Below, piece after piece: positions 1 to 5,466 of a stretch of DNA of 6,496 nucleotides. The stretch's first letter is position 1. Every line of letters starts with the position of its first letter. This DNA is from Pseudomonadota bacterium (GTDB lineage: Bacteria > Pseudomonadota > Alphaproteobacteria > CACIAM-22H2), in the NCBI GenBank assembly GCA_020161965.1, contig JAIUNH010000227.1, positions 1 to 6,496 on the forward strand, given 5' to 3'. The position numbers and the translations under genes are program-made. A model generated the notes under the pieces. The model made no database searches. It saw only the letters and a program-made list of their open reading frames with translations, and was not told where the DNA came from.

Positions 1-220
1 CAGCTATGCCTTCGAGGAGCTGCACATGGGGCGCGTGCAGCTCAAGACCGATAACCTGAACACCCGCTCTCAGCGCGCCATCGAGAAACTGGGCGCGGTG
101 CGCGAGGGCGTGTTGAGAAAGCACCAGCGCCGCCAGGACGGAAGTCTGCGCGACACAGTCATGTATTCGATCACGGTGGACGAGTGGCCGGCAGTCAGGG
201 AGCGGCTGGCTTCTTCTTGA
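1..220 (+). CDS. GNAT-family N-acetyltransferase, RimJ/RimL-like (C-terminal part only)
   Basis: The window opens inside this gene; the reading frame is open from base 2 to the TGA at 218-220, giving 72 visible residues. The visible part matches the C-terminal third of GNAT acetyltransferases of the RimJ/RimL type, which move an acetyl group from acetyl-CoA to a protein N-terminus or a small-molecule amine. Supporting signals are the acetyl-CoA-binding end of the fold (YAFEELHMGRVQLKT, then N-x-R-S-x-R-A-I-E-K-L-G-A) and the following strand EGVLRKHQRRQDGSLRDTVM with the usual tail S-I-x-x-D-E-W-P. The substrate cannot be told from this fragment. An ATG at 26 lies inside the domain and is not the real start. 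The last 26 bases overlap the 3' end of the convergent frame at 195-1049, so no terminator separates them. Confidence 0.9.
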   Translation, partial: SYAFEELHMGRVQLKTDNLNTRSQRAIEKLGAVREGVLRKHQRRQDGSLRDTVMYSITVDEWPAVRERLASS

Positions 221-350
221 GGAGCGGGTACGGATTGATCGCCCCACCGCCCGCGTAAATCCCGTAATGCAGGTGCGGCGGCGTGCCCTTCGCGTTGCCG
301 CTGTCGCCCACAAAGCCCACCACAGTTCCCGCCTCGATCCACTCGCCGCG
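195..350 (-). pseudogene. M23 (LytM) metallopeptidase C-terminal remnant
   Basis: This is the 3' part of the chimeric frame, residues ~234-284. The pattern EAGTVVGFVGDSGNAKG followed by TPPHLHYGIY is typical of the last strands of M23/LytM peptidoglycan endopeptidases, where the first His of HxH binds the catalytic zinc. The upstream H-x(n)-D zinc ligands and the rest of the domain are absent, so the fragment cannot be catalytic. The original protein was probably a periplasmic or outer-membrane-attached cell-wall hydrolase or amidase activator. The left boundary (higher coordinate) is uncertain by about 5 codons, because GEW could belong to either parent. The 3' end overlaps the acetyltransferase tail by 26 bases. 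Confidence 0.75.
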
Positions 351-1049
351 TTCCAGCGCCGCCGCGATGTGCCAGGGCAGAATGATCGCGAGATAGACGA
401 GGATCGCTGCCGGATCGAACATTCGGCGCCATTGATGCGCCGCGGCGCGCGTCGCGATCAAAAAGGCGAGCATCGTCGTGCCGCCCAGCGCCAATGCCAC
501 GAATCCTTTGGCAAGCGTGGCGAGTGCCAGCGCCACCGCCGCCGCGACCATCCAGCCGCGCCGGTCTTCGATAAGGCCGAAATAGGCGCAGACGATCGCC
601 CAAGAGAGGCACGCGGTCAGCAGCATGTCGAAATAGACCGTGCGGCCGATCACCATCGCGACCAGGCTGGTCGCGACGATCGTGCCCGCGATCAAGCCGA
701 CGAGCGGGCGATGCGTGCGAAACCCGAGCAGCGCCGCCGCCGCGACGACCGCGAGGCTGGACAAGGCGGGCGCCAATCGCGCCGCCGTTTCGCCGAAACC
801 GAACAGATGGAACGACAGCGCGGTGAGCCAGAACAGCAATGGCGGCTTTTCGAGATAGGGCAAACCGTCGAAATACGGGATCGCGAATTCGCCGCGCGAC
901 AGCATTTCCCGCGCGATGCCCGCGTAAAGCCCTTCATTGTTGTCGAGCAGCGAATAGTCGCCGAGCGACGCCAAGAACGCGTTCGCCGCGAAGATCGGCA
1001 ACGCGATCGCGAGAATGCGGCATACGTTCGTTTGAGGATGGGGCGACAT
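195..1049 (-). CDS. Chimeric frame: ArnT/GT39-type glycosyltransferase N-terminal half fused to an M23 peptidase tail
   Basis: This frame encodes 284 residues from the ATG at 1049-1047 to the TGA at 197-195. Residues 1-~233 look like the start of a polyprenyl-phosphate-dependent membrane glycosyltransferase (GT39/PMT/ArnT superfamily). They show an N-terminal TM helix (~11-30), the acidic loop LLDNNEGLYAGIAREML (~34-50), the conserved LPYLEKPPLLFWLTA (~63-77), then several hydrophobic helices to ~230. Family members usually exceed 450 residues, so about half is missing. From ~residue 234 the sequence becomes the end of a LytM/M23 endopeptidase (EWIEAGTVVGFVGDSG, then TPPHLHYGIY). The frame is intact across the join. 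Neither activity should survive: the transferase lacks its later helices and C-terminal domain, and the peptidase part keeps only the HLH zinc ligand. The frame stays open upstream to 2030, but that is antisense to the CoA-transferase genes and I reject it. No good Shine-Dalgarno precedes the ATG. It may be a decayed gene, a deletion fusion or an assembly misjoin. Confidence 0.75.
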   Translation of the reverse strand: MSPHPQTNVCRILAIALPIFAANAFLASLGDYSLLDNNEGLYAGIAREMLSRGEFAIPYFDGLPYLEKPPLLFWLTALSFHLFGFGETAARLAPALSSLAVVAAAALLGFRTHRPLVGLIAGTIVATSLVAMVIGRTVYFDMLLTACLSWAIVCAYFGLIEDRRGWMVAAAVALALATLAKGFVALALGGTTMLAFLIATRAAAHQWRRMFDPAAILVYLAIILPWHIAAALERGEWIEAGTVVGFVGDSGNAKGTPPHLHYGIYAGGGAINPYPLLKKKPAAP

Positions 1050-1073
1050 CGAGAACAATGTAGTCAATCGCGC

Positions 1074-1102
1074 GATATAGCAGAAACGCCGCACGCCGGA
1101 AA
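1074..1102 (-). promoter_or_regulatory. Weak candidate promoter for the leftward chimeric frame
   Basis: On the minus strand an extended -10-like TGCTATATC (1082-1074) lies 25 bases upstream of the ATG at 1049. A poor -35 match, TTTCCG (1102-1097), sits 17 bases further up. The -35 is weak, so this is a guess from consensus only. Confidence 0.2.
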
Positions 1103-1170
1103 CTGCACATCCAGCGCCGGCCGGCAGCGATAGGGGGCGGATCGACACCGAACACGAAGCGTTGCCGCAC

Positions 1171-1199
1171 TTGATTCCGCCCGCCAGTCTTGTTGTACT
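1171..1199 (+). promoter_or_regulatory. Candidate sigma-70 promoter of the CoA-transferase operon
   Basis: TTGATT (1171-1176, 4 of 6 against TTGACA) and TGTACT (1194-1199, 4 of 6 against TATAAT) are separated by 17 bases. They would place a transcription start near 1206, about 30 bases before the subunit A ATG at 1236. A GANTC methylation site (GATTC, 1173-1177) overlaps the -35 element. Position and spacing fit, but the hexamers are only moderate. Confidence 0.35.
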
Positions 1200-1235
1200 C
1201 GCCCCGGCTGCGAAAGGCGCGCATCGGGAGGACCT

Positions 1236-1937
1236 ATGAAGAAAGTCTACAAGAACGCGAAAGAGGCGCTCGACGGCCTTCTGTTCGACGGCATGCTGAT
1301 CTCCGCGGGCGGCTTCGGCCTTTGCGGCATCCCCGAATTGCTGATCGCCGCGATCAAGGATGCGGGCACCAAGAACCTGACCGTGGCGTCCAACAACGCG
1401 GGCGTCGATGGGTTCGGGCTCGGCATCCTGCTCGCCACGCGCCAGGTCAAGAAGATGATCTCGTCCTATGTGGGCGAGAACGCGGAATTCATGCGCCAGT
1501 ATCTCGCGGGCGAGCTCGAGATCGAATTCAACCCGCAAGGCACGCTGGCCGAGCGTATGCGCGCGGGCGGTGCCGGCATCCCCGGCTTCTACACGCGCAC
1601 GGGCGTTGGCACCGTCATCGCCGAGGGCAAGGAGCACAAGGATTTCGACGGCAAGACCTACGTGCTCGAACGCGGCATCGTCGCCGATCTCGCGATCGTC
1701 AAGGCGTGGAAGGCCGATCCCTCGGGCAATCTCGTGTTCCGCAAGGCCGCGCGCAACTTCAATCCGCCCGCCGCGATGAGCGGCAAGACATGCGTGGTCG
1801 AGGTCGAGGAAATCGTGCCGCTGGGCTCGCTCGATCCCGATCACATCCATTTGCCCGGCGTCTACGTGCACCGCCTGATCCAAGGCCAGCACGAGAAGCG
1901 CATCGAGCAGCGCACCACCCGCAAGCGCGCAAGCTGA
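1236..1937 (+). CDS. scoA: 3-oxoacid CoA-transferase subunit A
   Basis: This is the alpha subunit of a class I two-subunit CoA-transferase (succinyl-CoA:3-ketoacid or acetate/acetoacetate type). With subunit B it moves CoA from succinyl-CoA or acetyl-CoA to a 3-oxo acid such as acetoacetate, in the cytoplasm. The 233-residue length is normal. The CoA-transferase signature 1 is complete at residues 18-33 (DGMLISAGGFGLCGIP). Other family blocks follow: SNNAG (52-56), NPQGTLAERMRAGGAGIPGFYT (99-120), and KTYVLERGIVADLAIVKAWKAD (140-161). The ATG has a clear Shine-Dalgarno GGGAGG (about 1227-1232), which fixes the start. Subunit B follows after 10 bases. The exact acyl acceptor cannot be read from sequence, so atoD is an alternative symbol; the overall pattern is closest to the SCOT (ScoA) group. 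Confidence 0.93.
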   Translation: MKKVYKNAKEALDGLLFDGMLISAGGFGLCGIPELLIAAIKDAGTKNLTVASNNAGVDGFGLGILLATRQVKKMISSYVGENAEFMRQYLAGELEIEFNPQGTLAERMRAGGAGIPGFYTRTGVGTVIAEGKEHKDFDGKTYVLERGIVADLAIVKAWKADPSGNLVFRKAARNFNPPAAMSGKTCVVEVEEIVPLGSLDPDHIHLPGVYVHRLIQGQHEKRIEQRTTRKRAS

Positions 1938-1947
1938 GGAGACGATC

Positions 1948-2577
1948 ATGGCCTGGAACCGCGACCAGATGGCGGCGCGCGCCGCGAAAGACCTGCAGGA
2001 CGGCTGGTACGTCAATCTCGGCATCGGCATTCCGACGCTGGTGTCGAACTACATCCCCGAGGGCGTGAACGTCACGCTGCAGTCGGAAAACGGCATGCTC
2101 GGCATGGGTCCCTTCCCGTTCGAAGGCGAGGAAGACCCCGACCTCATCAACGCCGGCAAGCAGACGATCACCGAACTGCCGCAAACCTCGTTCTTCGACT
2201 CCGCGACCAGCTTCGCGATGATTCGCGGCGGCAAGATCGCCATGGCCATCCTCGGCGCCATGGAAGTCTCGGAAGGCGGCGACCTCGCCAATTGGATGAT
2301 CCCGGGCAAGCTCGTGAAGGGCATGGGCGGCGCCATGGATCTCGTCGCCGGCGTGGGGCGCGTCGTCGTCGTCATGGACCACACGAACAAGGCGGGCGAG
2401 TCGAAAGTCCTGAAAAAATGCACGTTGCCGTTGACCGGCAAGGGCGTGGTCAATCGCATCATCACCAATCTCGGCGTGATGGACGTGGTGCCGGGCGGGC
2501 TCAAGCTCGTCGAACTGGCGGACGGCGTCAGCGAGCAGGAATTCCGCAAGGCGACCGAAGCGACATTGGTCGCCTGA
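1948..2577 (+). CDS. scoB: 3-oxoacid CoA-transferase subunit B
   Basis: This is the beta, catalytic subunit of the same CoA-transferase, 209 residues as usual. The class I active-site signature LQSENGMLG is at residues 44-52. Its Glu47 is the residue expected to form the glutamyl-CoA thioester intermediate. The glycine-rich NLGIGIPTLV (23-32) near the N-terminus and GGAMDLVAGVGRVVVVMDHT (125-145 region) are further family blocks. The start at 1948 is supported by GAGGAG (1936-1941), which overlaps the stop codon of subunit A (1935-1937), so the pair is co-translated in close succession. It ends at TGA 2575-2577 and is followed by a strong hairpin, which makes this a self-contained two-gene operon. 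atoA is an alternative symbol if the enzyme is the acetate:acetoacetate type. Confidence 0.93.
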   Translation: MAWNRDQMAARAAKDLQDGWYVNLGIGIPTLVSNYIPEGVNVTLQSENGMLGMGPFPFEGEEDPDLINAGKQTITELPQTSFFDSATSFAMIRGGKIAMAILGAMEVSEGGDLANWMIPGKLVKGMGGAMDLVAGVGRVVVVMDHTNKAGESKVLKKCTLPLTGKGVVNRIITNLGVMDVVPGGLKLVELADGVSEQEFRKATEATLVA

Positions 2578-2593
2578 GTCGGGGGTCGCCTGA
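2568..2593 (+). repeat. Short direct repeat spanning the scoB stop codon
   Basis: GGTCGCCTGA occurs at 2568-2577, where it contains the last codons and stop of subunit B, and again at 2584-2593. The offset is 16 bases, so the second copy is in another frame. It may be a small local duplication or chance in GC-rich sequence. Confidence 0.4.
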
Positions 2594-2596
2594 ATC

Positions 2597-2634
2597 CGGG
2601 TGCGGGGCCAAGCCCCGCGCCCGCAGCGCCTTTT
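2597..2634 (+). terminator. Probable Rho-independent terminator after the CoA-transferase operon
   Basis: Bases 2597-2608 pair with 2612-2623 through 12 positions with one G-U pair and a three-base loop (CAA, 2609-2611); the inner GCGGGGC/GCCCCGC is perfect. A TTTT run follows at 2631-2634, after a 7-base gap. The stem is very strong, but the T-run is short and displaced. Either termination is partly dependent on other factors, or the hairpin also protects the 3' end. It lies 19 bases after the subunit B stop. Confidence 0.55.
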
Positions 2635-2735
2635 ACCGCGAGCCCCGTGGCTTCGGCAGACCCGCTTTGCGCGCGCTTCACTGGCTGTCCGGTATCCGCC
2701 CGGTTACTGTGTGAGCCGGAAAGGAAACGCGGGAA

Positions 2736-3698
2736 ATGTGGGGGTTGGCGCGCGCCCGGTTGAGGGCGCTCCCGGGGCCGTTGCAAGGCGCCATTTTGAT
2801 GACGATCGCGGCCGGTGCCTTCGCAGGCATGAACGTTCTTATCCGCGCCCTGAGTTTCGAACTCCACCCGTTCCAGATCTCGTTCTTACGCGTCGTCGGC
2901 AGCCTGGTTTTCATGCTGCCCTGGCTCGCCCATGCGGGAATTTCCGCCCTCGCCTCGGCCAGCCACAAACTTTATTTGTCGCGCACCATCGTCGGCTACG
3001 TGTCGATGCTGTGCTGGTTCACCTCGCTCGCGATCCTGCCGGTGTCGGAAGCGACGGCGTTGTCCTTCACCTCGCCCTTGTTCGCGACCGCCGCCGCCGC
3101 GTTGCTGCTGGGCGAGATCGTGCGCGCGCGGCGCTGGACGGCGACGATCGTCGGGTTCCTCGGCGCCATGATCGTCATCCGCCCCGGATTTCAAGCGGTG
3201 GAAATGGCGCATATTCTGGTGCTGGTTTCGGCGGCTTTGGGCGGCTGGAACGCGATCACGGTCAAGCAGCTGACCAAGACCGACGCGCCCAACGTCATCG
3301 TCATCTATATGACGATATACCTCACGCCCGTGTCGCTGCTGCCGGCGCTGTTCGTCTGGCAATGGCCGTCGGCGGAAGCGTGGCTGATGGTGGCGCTGCT
3401 GGGCCTGTGCGGCACGATCGGCCACCAGACTTTCACCCGCGCGCTGGCGGTGTGCGAAGCGTCCTACGTGCTGCCCTTCGATTTCGCGCGCCTGCCGATG
3501 GTCGCGTTCATCGCCTATTTCGCCTTCGCCGAAATTCCCGATCCGTGGACCTGGATCGGCGGCGGCATCATCGTCGCCTCGACCGTCTATATCGCGCGGC
3601 GCGAAGCGAGTTTGGCGCGGCTGACACCGCCCGCCGCCACGGCCAGCGAAACCGGCACCGTCGCCAAGCGCTCCGATCCGGCGAAAGCCGGCAAATGA
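2736..3698 (+). CDS. EamA/DMT-family transporter, paralogue 1 of 3
   Basis: This is a 320-residue inner-membrane protein of the drug/metabolite transporter (DMT) superfamily with two EamA repeats of about five TM helices each. Repeat 1 is at ~18-150 and repeat 2 at ~158-288. Family landmarks are HPFQISFLR (44-52) after TM1, the block LPVSEATALSFTSPLF (101-116), LLGE (124-127) and GAMIVIRPG (143-151). In repeat 2 the matching landmarks are EASYVLPFDFARLPM (241-255) and FAEIPDPWTWIGGGII (264-279). The last ~30 residues form a hydrophilic tail rich in Ala, Thr and Lys that the two downstream paralogues lack. AAGGAA (2721-2726), 9 bases before the ATG, supports the start. Members move small metabolites such as amino acids, nucleosides or S-adenosylmethionine; the substrate here is unknown. 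It is the first gene of a coupled unit and its stop overlaps the next start by 4 bases. Confidence 0.9.
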   Translation: MWGLARARLRALPGPLQGAILMTIAAGAFAGMNVLIRALSFELHPFQISFLRVVGSLVFMLPWLAHAGISALASASHKLYLSRTIVGYVSMLCWFTSLAILPVSEATALSFTSPLFATAAAALLLGEIVRARRWTATIVGFLGAMIVIRPGFQAVEMAHILVLVSAALGGWNAITVKQLTKTDAPNVIVIYMTIYLTPVSLLPALFVWQWPSAEAWLMVALLGLCGTIGHQTFTRALAVCEASYVLPFDFARLPMVAFIAYFAFAEIPDPWTWIGGGIIVASTVYIARREASLARLTPPAATASETGTVAKRSDPAKAGK

Positions 3699-4573
3699 AT
3701 CTTGCCCCCACCGCGCGCGGCGCCTTGTGGATGGTCGCGGCGAGTGCGGCTTTCGCGATTCAGGCCGCGATCGTCAAACATGTCGGCTTGCGCCTGGATC
3801 CCTTCGTCATCGCGATGTTCAACGCGTTTTTCGGCCTGATCCTCATGCTGCCGGTCGTGATGCGCGAAGGCCGCGACGTGCTGATCACCAAGCGTCCGGT
3901 CATGCATCTGATCCGCGGCCTCGTCGGGGCGGGCGGTTTGATCGGTTTCGTCTATTCGATGGTCCATCTGCCGCTGGCCGATGCGACCGCGATCGCGTTC
4001 ACCAAACCGCTCTTCGGCGTTTTGCTTGCCGGGTTCTTGTTGGCTGAGCGCGTGGGCTGGCAGCGCTGGCTTGCGACGGCGCTGGGTTTCGCCGGCGTGT
4101 TGTTCATCGTGCGGCCGGGCTCGGCGGAACTCGAACTCGCGCATTTGGTGGCGCTGATCGGCGCGCTCTGCGCGGCCGACGTGATCATTCTGGTGAAGAA
4201 ACTGCAGAAGACCGAGCGCAACGCGACGATCATGATCTATTTCGCGTTCGTCTCGTGCCTCGTGTGCCTTGTCCCCGCCGCGATGGCGTGGACGACGCCG
4301 AGCTTGCGCGAATTCGCGCTGCTCGCCGTCGTCGCGTCGCTGACCTTGGTGCTGCAATACTGCACCTTGCGCGCCTATCGCATTGCCGACGCGTCGGCGG
4401 TCGTGCCCTACGACTATATGCGCCTGATCTTCGCGGCGACGCTCGGGTATCTGCTCTTCGCCGAGTTGCCCGATCGTTGGACGCTGGCCGGAATCGGCAT
4501 CATCTGCATCGCCACGCTCTATTTGACGTTCAGCGAGATCGCGCGCCATCGGCCGCGCGCGACCACGCCGTGA
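3695..4573 (+). CDS. EamA/DMT-family transporter, paralogue 2 of 3
   Basis: This is a 292-residue, ten-helix EamA-type inner-membrane transporter. The start ATG (3695-3697) lies in the ATGA overlap with the first transporter gene, which argues for translational coupling; no strong Shine-Dalgarno is needed or seen. Although the frame stays open upstream through the previous gene, ARGALWMVAASAAF near residue 7 is where the first EamA repeat normally begins, so the short form is right. Landmarks are MVHLPLADATAIAFTKPLF (89-107), LLAERV (115-120), GFAGVLFIVRPG (131-142), then in repeat 2 YRIADASAVVPYDYMRLIF (228-246) and LLFAELPDRWT (253-263). It is clearly diverged from its neighbours and closer to paralogue 3 in the HLPLA and RIADA blocks. 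The substrate is unknown. Confidence 0.9.
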   Translation: MNLAPTARGALWMVAASAAFAIQAAIVKHVGLRLDPFVIAMFNAFFGLILMLPVVMREGRDVLITKRPVMHLIRGLVGAGGLIGFVYSMVHLPLADATAIAFTKPLFGVLLAGFLLAERVGWQRWLATALGFAGVLFIVRPGSAELELAHLVALIGALCAADVIILVKKLQKTERNATIMIYFAFVSCLVCLVPAAMAWTTPSLREFALLAVVASLTLVLQYCTLRAYRIADASAVVPYDYMRLIFAATLGYLLFAELPDRWTLAGIGIICIATLYLTFSEIARHRPRATTP

Positions 4574-4886
4574 TCGGCGGCGGGCTATCCGCTTGGGCGC
4601 ATGCGCTGCCCAACGGCACGCGTGGGGCGATGTGGGCGCTGGCCGCCGCCATCGCCTTCGGCACGATGGAGGCGATGGCCAAGCTGATCGGCGCCACACT
4701 GCACCCGTTTCAGATCGCGTTCTTCCGCAGCCTCGTGGCGCTGCTCACGCTGATGCCGTTGTTCATGGCCTATGGCCATGCGCTGTTCAACACACGGCGT
4801 TTGGGCGGGCATTTTCTGCGCGCGATCCTGGGATATACGTCGATGATCTTCGGCTTCTTCGCGCTGGTGCATCTGCCGCTGGCCGA
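3965..4886 (+). repeat. 17-base identical segment shared by EamA paralogues 2 and 3
   Basis: The segment CATCTGCCGCTGGCCGA occurs at 3965-3981 and at 4870-4886 in the same codon frame, encoding HLPLA plus an acidic residue in repeat 1 of both transporters. A similar but imperfect match links paralogues 1 and 3 (about 2865-2891 with 4702-4728, the HPFQI block). These identical islands fit descent by tandem duplication, or later gene conversion, rather than a mobile repeat. Confidence 0.5.
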
Positions 4887-5466
4887 GGCCGTAGCGTTGG
4901 GCTACGTGCGCGGGCTGTTCCTCGTGCCGCTCGCCGTCATGCTGCTGGGCGAATCGACCAATTGGCGGCGCTGGCTCGCCATGGGCTGCGGTTTCGTGGG
5001 CGTGCTGATCATGCTGCGCCCGGGTGCGGGCGTGTTCGACGCGGCCGCGATCTATCCGCTGCTGGCCGGATTCTTCGTCGCTTTCGTCAGCGTGTTCATG
5101 AAACGCCTGGCGGAAACCGAGCGCCCGCAAGTCATCATCTTCTGGTTCGCGACCTTCACCACGCTGCTGGCGGCGGGCCCGGCGATCGCGGTATGGCGCT
5201 GGCCCGAGCCCGCTTTGTGGCCGGCGGTGCTCGCCTTGGGCGTGTTGGGTTCGCTTGGCCAATATTGCATCGTGCGGGCCTTCCGCATCGCCGACGCGAC
5301 GGCGGTCGATTCGGTCGACTACACGCGGCTGATCTATTCGGCCGGCATCGGCATGATCCTGTTCGGCGAAGCGCTGACGCTGCCGACGGTGGCGGGTGCG
5401 CTGATCATCGCGGGCAGCACGCTTTACATTGCGCGCCAAGGTGCCCGAAAATCCCCCGCATCATGA
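4570..5466 (+). CDS. EamA/DMT-family transporter, paralogue 3 of 3
   Basis: I place the start at the GTG 4570-4572, which forms a GTGA overlap with the stop of paralogue 2, giving 298 residues. This puts about 18 residues before the RGAMWALAAAIAF block that starts TM1, as in its neighbours. The next ATG (4630) would fall at that TM1 block. The open frame to 4255 is antisense-like shadow sequence. Landmarks of the two EamA repeats are HPFQIAFFRS (45-54), LVHLPLAEAVALGYVRGLF (99-117), LLGES (125-129), GFVGVLIMLRPG (141-152), FRIADATAVDSVDYTRLIY (238-256) and LFGEALTLPT (264-273). DSVDY replaces the PFDF/PYDY seen in the same place in the other two, a possible substrate-site difference. The stop overlaps the next start by 4 bases. 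The substrate is unknown. Confidence 0.88.
   Translation: MIGGGLSAWAHALPNGTRGAMWALAAAIAFGTMEAMAKLIGATLHPFQIAFFRSLVALLTLMPLFMAYGHALFNTRRLGGHFLRAILGYTSMIFGFFALVHLPLAEAVALGYVRGLFLVPLAVMLLGESTNWRRWLAMGCGFVGVLIMLRPGAGVFDAAAIYPLLAGFFVAFVSVFMKRLAETERPQVIIFWFATFTTLLAAGPAIAVWRWPEPALWPAVLALGVLGSLGQYCIVRAFRIADATAVDSVDYTRLIYSAGIGMILFGEALTLPTVAGALIIAGSTLYIARQGARKSPAS

Noticed and set aside
267..1133. Plus-strand frame of 288 residues opposite the glycosyltransferase part.
   Set aside because: Its composition is the charged antisense mirror of hydrophobic codons, whereas the minus strand shows clear GT39 motifs.
1050..2030. Leftward extension of the chimeric frame to 611 residues.
   Set aside because: This part runs antisense through the well-supported CoA-transferase subunit A gene, has low-complexity composition typical of high-GC shadow frames, and resembles no family.
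2641..2652. Small inverted repeat AGCC-N4-GGCT.
   Set aside because: A four-base stem is expected by chance in this composition and has no associated T-run or partner.
2600..3694. Rightward frame open from 2600 that would add 365 residues to the second transporter.
   Set aside because: It overlaps the first transporter gene in another frame and is rich in Arg/Gly/Ala shadow sequence; the EamA domain begins only just after the ATG at 3695.
4255..4569. Upstream extension of the third transporter to 403 residues.
   Set aside because: It lies within the end of paralogue 2 in another frame and lacks membrane-protein character; the GTG at 4570 fits the overlap pattern and the domain start.
3587..4699. 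Long minus-strand frames across the transporters (for example 370 residues here and 284 at 4585-5439).
   Set aside because: They are Arg/His/Gln/Asp-rich antisense mirrors of membrane-protein codons in GC-rich DNA, with no recognisable domain.
2736..5466. The possibility that the three transporters form a mobile or recently amplified array.
   Set aside because: The proteins are strongly diverged from each other and only short blocks match at the DNA level, so any duplication is old; no flanking repeats or transposase genes are seen.
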